DNA from: Russula earlei
Lineage: Eukaryota; Basidiomycota; Agaricomycetes; Russulales; Russulaceae
DNA: 10,346 nucleotides
Direction: 5' to 3'
Assembly (NCBI GenBank): GCA_025769875.1
Contig: JAGFNK010001355.1
Location: 1 to 10,346, forward strand
The notes beneath the pieces are model-generated. The model was not told where the DNA came from. It ran no database searches and saw only the letters and a program-made list of their open reading frames with translations. How positions within the stretch are numbered: the first letter of the stretch is position 1; every line of letters starts with the position of its first letter. Positions 1 through 5,649 of the stretch are shown here, piece after piece. Position numbers and translations under genes: made by a program.

Positions 1-26
1 AGCACTTGACGAAAGGCCGGAGAGTA

Positions 27-62
27 TGAGAGAGTGCACAAAAACGAAAAGGAATAACGCAC
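27..62 (+). repeat. Dispersed short repeat, copy 1
   Basis: The segment has the form GAGAGAGTGCACA, then AAAACGAAAA, an A/G-rich spacer, and AACGCAC. The same order of words recurs at 271-323 and 731-766. The copies share the ACGAAA core and the terminal AACGCAC with variable spacers. The function is unknown. Confidence 0.4.
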
Positions 63-270
63 CTGTTCACTGTTCATCGGCCTGTGCCCGGGAGTGAGGG
101 CCACCTTCTCTCGTTTCTTGGACTTGGACAGTGGTGTCGGTGGCTTTGTCGCGGTAAGAGGAGGCATCAAGGACGATGCAGAAGACGGCACCAGGGTACA
201 GGTGAGTCATGACGTGAACGTGTGTTCAACGTTTTGAAGCCGCGCGAAGCCTGTGCAAAGGAAAGCAGAG

Positions 271-323
271 GGGAGTGACACAAAAACGAAAAGCGAAAAA
301 AAGGGGGGGAAAGGGTAACGCAC
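271..323 (+). repeat. Dispersed short repeat, copy 2
   Basis: GGGAGTGACACAAAAACGAA is followed by a longer A/G-rich spacer that includes a run of seven G, and ends in GTAACGCAC. It has the same word order as 27-62, with the spacer expanded by simple-sequence growth. Confidence 0.4.
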
Positions 324-570
324 AGAATGCATAAGACACTCATTGAAGACGCCGAGCATGGTTGTACTTGTCACTGTGACAGTGAGATTGCGCAAGTAAA
401 AGGAAACCCGAAACGCACATTGGCGAGACCTAGGGAGAGGGTCGCACTTTCGTTTTCTGTGATGTGCCCATCCCCTGAAATACCATTTCCTGCGTGCGGG
501 AGCTCGCTTTCGGTTCAAGCGTACTTTACCTTCAAGCAACGCGTGTTTTCCCCCGCGCGCGATTTTAGTT

Positions 571-602
571 AAGTTGTTTGTGTGCGTTTTTTTTTCTTTC
601 AC
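571..602 (-). repeat. Possible inverted copy of the dispersed repeat
   Basis: Read on the minus strand the segment is GTGAAAG, an A-run, then AACGCACAC. This resembles the 3' half of the copies at 27-62 and 731-766. The match is short and partly homopolymeric, so the call is weak. Confidence 0.25.
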
Positions 603-730
603 TTAAATACAAGTCCTCTTATATGTCGTTGTCATCCCCATCGTCACCACTGCAGTGACACAGAAGAAGGGAGTGAGAAGGCAGCTTGAAGGCCAACAAG
701 AGGCTGTTTAGTAGGAAGGAGAGGGGAGAT

Positions 731-766
731 GATGAGAGAGTGCGTGAAAACGAAACAAAAAACGCA
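731..766 (+). repeat. Dispersed short repeat, copy 3
   Basis: GATGAGAGAGTGCGTGAAAA is followed by CGAAACAAAAAACGCAC. This is the closest match to copy 1, sharing GAGAGAGTGC, ACGAAA and AACGCAC. It is preceded by GAGGGGAG, which also precedes copy 2. Confidence 0.4.
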
Positions 767-1154
767 CCCGCGGAAACAACATGGCGCGGGAAAACTCGAA
801 AACTCGAATGACTTGGGTAATAGCCGGTGAAAACTTGATGAAACTGGCAGCTTGGGAGTCTTGAACTGGGACCATGGGGAAGGAAGAGTGGGCAGGAGAG
901 GGGAAAGAGGGGAAGAATGACGGCAAAAGAAAATGAACGCGATTAGTAAAAACGAAGGGGCCGTCGTCAAAAAAGGTTTGAAGTCGACGAGTTGCACATG
1001 TTGGCCTTTTTTACCTTGTGCCTTGCCATCACATATGTTGCATAGTCACATAGACAAGCAAGCAGCATTTTTCACACGTGACCACTCTCACTTGCATGTT
1101 CCCCATGTGCTCTCTCCCCTCTCCTCTCCTTTGCACTGTAAGGTGAGTTGCGGA

Positions 1155-1162
1155 CTTGGACG
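1155..1162. repeat. hAT target-site duplication, left
   Basis: CTTGGACG lies immediately outside the left terminal inverted repeat and is repeated exactly at 2933-2940, immediately outside the right one. An 8-bp duplication is the hallmark of hAT superfamily insertion. Confidence 0.93.
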
Positions 1163-1180
1163 TAGTGTGGCGGGAAATAG
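1163..1180 (+). repeat. hAT terminal inverted repeat, left
   Basis: TAGTGTGGCGGGAAATAG is the exact reverse complement of 2915-2932, with no mismatch over 18 bp. It starts directly after the target-site duplication. Confidence 0.93.
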
Positions 1181-1199
1181 ACGTTTGAAAATTGCACCT

Positions 1200-1284
1200 G
1201 CAAATTAGCCTGGCTATTTTGCAGCTAATTTGCCGAACTTCCTAAGATGGTCAAAACGCGGTGCGAATTAGGGCAAATTTGCCC
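1200..1284. repeat. Left subterminal palindrome cluster of the hAT element
   Basis: GCAAATTAGC at 1200-1209 pairs with GCTAATTTGC at 1224-1233, forming a 10-bp stem around a GGCTATTTTGC-type word. GGGCAAATTTGCCC at 1271-1284 is a perfect 14-bp palindrome. The same words recur at the right end. Subterminal repeats of this kind are binding sites for hAT transposases in studied family members; binding here is an inference. Confidence 0.7.
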
Positions 1285-1851
1285 GAGAATGCCAGTGTGT
1301 CTATGGGCTGTGAACTTCGACTCAACTGTCTCAACAGGGCCGTGGTTGCCCAGCTTGAAATAAAAGATCTTGAGGACAAGCTGTAGTCATACAGTAATGT
1401 TTATTTTGATAGACTAATATCAAATTTCATTGCGTCTGTGCCTCAGTTTGCCCCAATTATTGCCCCCAATCATCCCAATGAGCTCACTGGCAGGCAAGTT
1501 TGAGCAGCTCAAGCTGTACCTGAAAGCTCTCCCAGAAGCTCTCCCATTAGTTGATATAGCCAACCAGGATGCAAAAATCGACTTTTGATGTTTTCAATCG
1601 ACGAGGAATGGGTCCAAGATGTAGGGGAAGAGGGTGCTGTAAATCGGGAGATTGAGGTCGCATTGCAGCAATTTCTGCCAAGGAATGATGCTGGGATCTT
1701 CTATATCACCCAATGAGGAAAGGGGATCAAAGAATTGGCAACAGTACTTGAGTACTGGGTGACAAAGCTTCCAGGATCTACCATATTGCAGTCATGGCTC
1801 AAGAGTTCAATCGATTCCGCAGAAAAGTGTATCTTGAAGTATGGCGGGAAG

Positions 1852-1904
1852 GTGAGCTTTCCCTCTGGTGATTGGACTTCGATATGAGACCACCAATTCC
1901 ACAG
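1852..1904 (+). other. Candidate 53-bp spliceosomal intron
   Basis: GTGAGC opens the segment at 1852 and CACAG closes it at 1904. Removing it joins a codon boundary at 1851 to 1905, phase 0, in exactly the frame of the long downstream ORF, and removes the TGA at 1885-1887. The length of 53 bp is typical of basidiomycete introns. I did not find a clear branch-point consensus, so this is inferred from the ends, length and phase. Confidence 0.55.
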
Positions 1905-1910
1905 CTCCCG

Positions 1911-2117
1911 GACATCCAAGTTGACAATGCACCTGGACCGTCAAGGACAGCACCGCCGCCTAAGAATGTGTTTGCACAATCAAAAGATCTGGCTCAACGA
2001 GGTTGTCAGACCTTGGACATCCAAGTTGACAATGCACCTGGACTGTCAAGGACAGCACCGCCACCTAAGAATGTGTTTGCAAAATCGAAAGATCCGGCTC
2101 AACGAGGTTGTCAGACC
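1911..2117 (+). repeat. In-frame 105-bp tandem duplication in the hAT gene
   Basis: Positions 1911-2012 and 2016-2117 align over 102 bp with five differences and no gap, giving a 105-bp (35-codon) period. Each unit encodes a DIQVDNAPG...SRTAPPPKNVFA...QRGCQT peptide, so the repeat keeps the frame. Four of the five differences are C/T or G/A at CpG sites, two in each direction. Confidence 0.9.
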
Positions 2118-2333
2118 ACCCTCGATGGATCTGCTGCGGCAACCTTTCACAAATCCATTCGCAAAGATCACAAGAAGCCTGATACCAAAGCCCTCCATGA
2201 TACAGAGGACTCTGATTACATTACCGATGATGAGTCTGACAATGGATGCAAAGGAGGGAAAAAGATATTCCCACTGCTCCTTAGGATTTCAAGGCCATGC
2301 CATGCCATCGCTGATCCGCAGAAGAAAATGGCT

Positions 2334-2418
2334 TGGTGTATTGCAAGCAAGGGATGTCGAACAACCTGGGGCTGGCCACATGATAAAATGCGAATCCTGA
2401 AACATGCCATGCACTGTG
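2334..2418 (+). other. BED-like zinc-finger segment
   Basis: The translated segment runs WCIASKGC, a short aromatic loop containing WGW, then RILKHAMHCGYL. Paired Cys five residues apart, followed about 20 residues later by an H-x2-H-C group in an RILKH context, fits the BED finger pattern of hAT transposases. That finger binds DNA and in this setting would recognise the element ends. The Cys spacing is x5 and not the canonical x2, so metal binding is uncertain. Confidence 0.55.
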
Positions 2419-2776
2419 GATATCTGGCCAAGATGGAGGGAGGAGCCTTGGTTCGAGCTGCTGTAGAAGAACTTGCAAGGAAATAACCCAGTCTCCTTGA
2501 CCAATTGGACAAGAAGATGGGGATAGAAAAGAAGTGCACACACGAGGACCTGAGTGGTGCCGGTATGGAAGCACCACCCTTGAAGTGTTCAAGGACTGAG
2601 CCACTTGTTGGCCGCTTGAGCGAGTTTCCAGAGTCTTCTGGGCAAACGAAGCTATATCCAGATATGCTTTGGGAATAAGGAGGCTGGTGATTTTGTACCA
2701 GCAGATGAAGAGTGGGGGCGATGGTCTTAACGCATGCAAAAGCATGTTATGTAATTGTTGATCTGGGCTAACTAGT

Positions 2777-2894
2777 GCAAATTTGCCGCAAAATAGATGC
2801 AAAATAGCTATTTTGCGATGCGAATCAGACCGGGCAAATTAACCGAAAATTACACTGCGAAATAGACCTCGCCAGATGCCAAAGCAAATTTGCT
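2777..2894. repeat. Right subterminal palindrome cluster of the hAT element
   Basis: GCAAATTTGC lies at 2777-2786, the perfect 18-bp palindrome GCAAAATAGCTATTTTGC at 2799-2816, and AGCAAATTTGCT at 2883-2894. These share words with the left cluster at 1200-1284, giving both ends the same AT-core palindromic vocabulary. Confidence 0.7.
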
Positions 2895-2914
2895 GGGTGA
2901 ATTAGGCGTCGGAG

Positions 2915-2932
2915 CTATTTCCCGCCACACTA
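2915..2932 (-). repeat. hAT terminal inverted repeat, right
   Basis: CTATTTCCCGCCACACTA is the exact reverse complement of 1163-1180 and abuts the right copy of the target-site duplication. Confidence 0.93.
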
Positions 2933-2940
2933 CTTGGACG
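2933..2940. repeat. hAT target-site duplication, right
   Basis: CTTGGACG is identical to 1155-1162. Removing the element and one copy would restore an empty site reading GCGGA-CTTGGACG-TGGATCAC. Confidence 0.93.
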
Positions 2941-3462
2941 TGGATCACGGCGGACTGGCCAACGCTGACCAAGCGTCACCCACACCCACCGCGAGAGACA
3001 AGTCAACAGCCGAACGCCCGACACGCGCGCCCCACAACTCCCTCTCTCCCACCACCACATCACACACGCAAGCACACCACGCCCTCCGCCTCTTGCCTCC
3101 GATGCACACACTCGCTCCTCCGCCTCCGATGTCGCTACCACCCACGCGCACCCGTACGCATATCCCCATGCTCACCCCCACGCGCACGCTCGCCCGCACG
3201 CCCGCCACTGCCTCATCAGGCAGAAGTCCCCAATGCTCGAGACCTGGCCGACCACCCCTTCACGGCATTTCGGCCACGCTGACTAGTGCCCACTCGTTGC
3301 TACAGCCCCCTTTACTATACCCTTTCAAAGCCTAGCTTCGTTACACCTGTCGCCTCAACGCCGCGATCACACGCGTCCATACCCATTTATCTCAGAATAC
3401 ATTTACCTCTCTTTAGCTACCCTCATTCTAGGATACCATTTAGTCTAGCTCCAGTCCCAATG
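2941..3462. other. Gene-poor C-rich region
   Basis: I find no supportable gene. From about 2975 to 3260 the + strand is strongly C-rich with CAC, CCG and CGCAC words. The long open frames in it are compositional artefacts: Pro/Arg/His-rich on + and Val/Gly/Arg-rich on -, several frames open at once. From about 3300 to 3460 the sequence is T/C/A mixed without a domain. Confidence 0.5.
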
Positions 3463-3498
3463 TACATAAAAACCAGCCTTCGTCTCTAGGACGAAGGC
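3463..3498 (+). promoter_or_regulatory. TATA-like box followed by a strong hairpin
   Basis: TACATAAAAACC at 3463-3474 is followed at once by a perfect 9-bp inverted repeat, GCCTTCGTC (3476-3484) and GACGAAGGC (3490-3498), around a 5-nt loop. The layout resembles the promoter and R region of an LTR or the 5' leader of a decayed element. I found no matching LTR ends nearby, so the role is speculative. Confidence 0.3.
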
Positions 3499-3540
3499 AA
3501 GAAAGGAAGGAAATAGAAAGAAAGGAAGCAAGCAAGCAAG
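3499..3540 (+). repeat. Purine microsatellite (GAAG/CAAG type)
   Basis: An interrupted AAGAAAGGAAGG-type tract passes into AAGCAAGCAAGCAAG at its end. It is simple-sequence DNA with one near-complete purine strand. Confidence 0.7.
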
Positions 3541-3592
3541 AAACCCTTTTACCCCCACTTCGACCGACTCGCGCACGCGGCCGCCTCCCATC

Positions 3593-3690
3593 AGGAGAGG
3601 AGAGGCGAGAAAGAGAAACAGTGTCATCAGGGGAGAAGGAGAGGGGGAGGATGGGAAAGGGGAGAGTGGGTTGGGGAGGAGAGGAGAGGA
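3593..3690 (+). repeat. Polypurine (GGAGAGG-type) tract
   Basis: For about 98 bp the + strand is mostly G and A, built from GGAGAGG, GGGGAG and GGGAAAGG words with few pyrimidine interruptions. Antisense open frames across it are compositional and not genes. Confidence 0.7.
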
Positions 3691-3724
3691 CAATATGCAG
3701 TGTAGCATGGCCACAATCAGTAAG

Positions 3725-3985
3725 GCTCGATAGTGCAATATAATTATTATAACCAATAGTCTCCGTAGAGCAATGTAATGAACAATTGTCTCCATAGTGC
3801 AATGTAGTATACTGATCATCTTCATAGACAACCATAGTTTCAGTCATCCTACATAGTGATATGTAGACTTGGTTTCATCTACTGTGCCTACATAAATATA
3901 GTCATAAACTGCTGGAACTACATTGAGCAATATAGACTTACTATGATGCTATATAGCACTACATAGTATGTTGTTGTGCTATGGT
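3725..3985 (+). repeat. Degenerate tandem repeat, about 30-bp unit
   Basis: Words of the type TCTCCATAGTGCAATGTA recur about every 30 bp in diverged copies, for example around 3725, 3760, 3788, 3820 and 3850. Farther on they blur into CATAG/CTATATAG-rich sequence. The unit being near a multiple of three keeps antisense frames open and explains the repetitive His/Tyr/Ile/Leu translations there. The array runs into the 3' end of the CCHC ORF at 3959. Confidence 0.5.
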
Positions 3986-5271
3986 GTCTATGGTGTCTAC
4001 AGAATTAAGCGGTTGTCTATGGACCGGACCAGTTTTTCCTGATGTCTGGCCATCACAGTAGGTGTGAGGCTGATTACAGTCTTTGTTCCAATGCCCCTTG
4101 ATGCTGCAATGTTTGCAGACATGTTGGTGCTTCTGGAGTTGATGATGTTGTGCCTTGGTCATGTGTGCAGGGGTAAGGGGGGTGTTAAGGGTGCCAGCAT
4201 TGTCAGAAAACATTTGTGGGAAGTGGGAGGGGTCCCCCATGGGGGTGTCATTTTGGGACTGATTGATGATGTGAGGGAGGTATTCAAGTGGGGGGGTCAG
4301 GGAAAGAGGAGGATGGGTAGGTGAGGTAGGGGAAGAGAGGGTGGTTGGTTGTTTCAGGACCTTGATGTTGTTGTAACTTCCTGCTAATGAGTAGTAGGGG
4401 CCAGTTTTAGTTTTATGAGTGAGACCACTGTCAGTTGCCATGGTATTGAGCTGATGACAGACTCAGATGGATGTGTTATTAGCACAGAGGTGACTGCGAA
4501 TGGTAGCAGACTCCTTGGTGAAGGACTGGGTCTTGTGAAGTTGGTTGGCAAGCTGTCATTGGAGTGTGTCCATGGCTCCTTGGATGGCAGTGTGTTTGGC
4601 TTCTAAGACTTTTAGTTGTAATGAGCTGTTAGGAAGTTGGTAGGTGTCCATGAGGGCACCAGGGTCATGAAGGGTTTTGAGTGCCTGAGTGGCATTGAAG
4701 TGAAAGGGGTAGTCCTCAACTAAGAGGTGGAGGTCAGAGGCAGTGACTGAGGGGTGGGGGCCAGAGATGATGGGCAGAGTGACAAGTTTTTCTCCATAAG
4801 CAGGTTCTCCTCAACCCATAGTTCCTAAAAGCATAGGTTCATCATTCCACAAAGCAACATGTAAATAAGGTAAAAGGCATTGTTGCCCATTGAAGTTGAT
4901 ATAAAAAGGGGGGAACGTGCATATAGGGTTCATAAATAAACCAGGGGGGGTCCAGGGTGAGTGGGGTCTGCTTCAGTGGGATTGGGCAAAGGACTTCCTT
5001 CATGGATGGCAAGTGGGTTGAGGGTGGTGGAGAGATCTTGAAGTTTGGCATCATCAGGAACAATGAAGGTGCATTGGTTGATGATGTGCTGTATGACTTC
5101 AGGTGAGAGGGGTTATTGTTTAATGGTGGGAGAGGGTGTCACTGACTGGGGGCAGTGTCGCTGACAAATCCATTCACACGCGAGACGAGCGCAGCAAGTC
5201 AAGCGAGACACTAAGTCTTTGCAGAATTCGGGGATCTCAGAGACGATGTTGCCAAGGCAAATATGTTCCAT
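3959..5271 (-). pseudogene. Broken CCHC zinc-knuckle ORF downstream of the LTR (gag-like or ORF3-like)
   Basis: An open, protein-like frame starts at ATG 5271 (MEHICLGNIVSEIPEF) on the minus strand and can be followed for about 437 codons to TAG 3959. Damage: TAA at 5113-5115, a single-base frameshift in the C6T5 run near 4903-4913, and TGA codons at 4811-4813, 4556-4558 and 4463-4465. In order it has a Cys-containing N-terminus, a Pro-rich stretch, a region with LPYLHVALWNDEPMLLG, an amphipathic Lys/Gln-rich segment likely to be helical, a Pro/Thr/Ser-rich linker, and one CCHC knuckle, CKHCSIKGHWNKDC, near the C-terminus. CCHC knuckles bind nucleic acid in retrotransposon Gag proteins. It begins 74 bp beyond the LTR at 5345-5634 on the same strand, where gag of a downstream element would lie. 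Its length and layout also resemble ORF3 (5650-6957). The C-terminus merges into tandem repeats and may be truncated. I cannot assign it to Ty3 or copia. Confidence 0.65.
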
Positions 5272-5289
5272 GGAGAGGAGAAGTTACGA

Positions 5290-5316
5290 ATAAGTCTTCG
5301 CGTTGAGAAGACTTAT
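5290..5316 (-). other. Leader hairpin between LTR and CCHC ORF
   Basis: ATAAGTCTTC at 5290-5299 is the exact reverse complement of GAAGACTTAT at 5307-5316, separated by a 7-nt loop. In a minus-strand transcript it would sit about 20 nt upstream of the ATG at 5271, within the leader following the LTR. Confidence 0.5.
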
Positions 5317-5399
5317 GAGTAGAGAAGGTTTCAGACAATGTGCTTGATGTCTTGCAAGCCTACAAGTCCTGAAGTTTGAAATCCGGTGATATTTCACAG

Positions 5400-5424
5400 G
5401 AGAACAAGCTTAGGGCTTGTTCTC
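5400..5424 (-). other. Hairpin in LTR, near the expected transcript start
   Basis: GAGAACAAGC (5400-5409) and GCTTGTTCTC (5415-5424) form a perfect 10-bp stem with a 5-nt loop. It lies 14-38 nt downstream of the TATA box on the minus strand, so it would fall at or near the 5' end of the RNA and be repeated in the R region. Confidence 0.5.
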
Positions 5425-5437
5425 TCTTACTGACAGG

Positions 5438-5445
5438 TTTATATA
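5438..5445 (-). promoter_or_regulatory. LTR TATA box
   Basis: Minus-strand TATATAAA, within GTCTATATAAACC, sits about 190 bp into the LTR. This is an ordinary place for the U3 promoter of an LTR retrotransposon, and it would direct transcription leftward into the CCHC ORF at 5271. Confidence 0.6.
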
Positions 5446-5634
5446 GACAGTATTGTCCTATATCAAATAGTAGACATGAAGTAACAATGAGGCAGTCGAG
5501 ACTGGAACACGCTGGAAGGTAGTGGTACATGCGAGGCCGAATGAGTCATGAGAATGCATGGGAATCGTGAGGCCTGTCCGGGTAGGCTTGTCCGGTTGCC
5601 TGTCTGGTCCAATGGGCTGGTACTTGTGACATCA

Positions 5635-5644
5635 CCCCCTTGTT
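5635..5644 (-). promoter_or_regulatory. Polypurine tract
   Basis: Minus-strand AACAAGGGGG abuts the TG of the LTR. Polypurine tracts prime plus-strand DNA synthesis during reverse transcription, and their position directly 5' of the 3' LTR is diagnostic. Confidence 0.75.
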
Positions 5645-5649
5645 AATGT

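Larger units (their letters stand above)
1..1154. other. Gene-poor low-complexity region
   Basis: I see no convincing gene here. The open frames on either strand are short, overlap one another antisense, and give low-complexity Ser/Pro/Phe- or Arg-rich translations with no recognisable domain. The DNA is rich in A-runs, GA-rich stretches and GTG/CAC words, and holds the short dispersed repeats listed separately. It could be decayed transposon or intergenic DNA. It was originally contiguous with position 2941 onward, because the hAT element at 1163-2932 is an insertion. Confidence 0.55.
1499..2678 (+). pseudogene. Broken hAT-derived gene with BED-like zinc finger
   Basis: This is a protein-like reading frame with damage. 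Protein-like sequence starts near 1499 and stops in frame at 1586. After an apparent frameshift it resumes at ATG 1588, with an in-frame TGA at 1714-1716. A 53-bp GT...AG segment at 1852-1904 joins, in phase 0, to the frame running from 1905. That frame continues to a TAA at 2484-2486, and beyond it stays open and protein-like to TAA 2676-2678. In order it encodes an unrecognised N-terminal part, two copies of a 35-residue unit (1911-2117), an acidic Asp/Ser-rich linker, a Cys/His cluster (about 2334-2418), and a C-terminal stretch ending TKLYPDMLWE. The cluster (C-x5-C ... RILKHAMHC) resembles the BED-type fingers at the N-termini of hAT transposases. No catalytic domain follows. The assignment as an N-terminal hAT transposase remnant rests on the finger and on the surrounding hAT ends. 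A captured host zinc-finger gene is the alternative. Confidence 0.65.
1163..2932 (+). mobile_element. Non-autonomous hAT-type DNA transposon (1770 bp)
   Basis: The element is fully delimited. Perfect 18-bp terminal inverted repeats (TAGTGTGGCGGGAAATAG at the left, its reverse complement at 2915-2932) are flanked by identical 8-bp direct repeats, CTTGGACG. Eight-bp duplications and short inverted repeats are characteristic of the hAT superfamily. Inside each end lie clustered palindromes built on GCAAATTTGC and GCAAAATAGC words, as expected for subterminal transposase-binding repeats. The single gene reads left to right and gives a BED-like zinc finger and linker, but only about 250 bp separate its last codon from the right end. 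The RNase-H-fold transposase core, normally several hundred residues, is therefore absent. I infer an internally deleted, non-autonomous derivative that would need a transposase supplied from elsewhere. Perfect ends suggest a fairly recent insertion, although the gene carries stop codons. Confidence 0.9.
5345..5634 (-). repeat. Long terminal repeat (290 bp), 3' LTR of the chromovirus
   Basis: On either strand the segment begins TGATGTC and ends GACATCA, a 7-bp terminal inverted repeat with the required TG...CA ends. On the minus strand it is directly preceded by a polypurine tract (AACAAGGGGG, 5644-5635) and by the end of ORF3, so it is the 3' LTR of the element at 5635-10346. It contains a TATA box (5438-5445) and a hairpin just downstream. 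A second CCHC ORF starts 74 bp beyond its far end, so it may also act as 5' LTR or promoter for that ORF. No TGG-type tRNA primer-binding site follows directly. The partner LTR must lie beyond the right edge of the window. Confidence 0.8.

Noticed and set aside
207..997. Antisense open frames of 131 and 117 codons with hydrophobic, Phe/Ser/Leu/Pro-rich translations
   Set aside because: Their composition follows from GA-rich sense DNA. There is no domain, no conserved-looking stretch, and competing frames overlap on the other strand.
2216..2802. Antisense frames of 107 and 173 codons opposite the BED-finger gene
   Set aside because: They are shadows of the sense coding sequence. The sense frame has the zinc-finger pattern and the in-frame duplication.
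2890..3335. Long overlapping open frames on both strands (130, 133, 79 and 87 codons)
   Set aside because: They coincide with a strongly C-rich stretch, several frames are open at once, and the products are monotonous Pro/Arg/His or Val/Gly/Arg strings with no domain.
3440..3847. Antisense frames of 135 and 128 codons
   Set aside because: They read through the polypurine tract and the 30-bp tandem repeat, giving repeated His/Tyr/Ile and Leu/Ser/Pro runs. Openness comes from repeat structure.
5171..5173. An alternative ATG (5173, minus strand) for the CCHC ORF after the LTR
   Set aside because: Its frame closes after 17 codons, while ATG 5271 opens a longer protein-like frame that continues into the next conserved-looking segment.
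5264..5271. A candidate LTR boundary near TGTTCCATGG
   Set aside because: It has TG but no matching inverted end. TGATGTC at 5345 pairs perfectly with GACATCA at 5628-5634 and leaves the ORF start outside the LTR.
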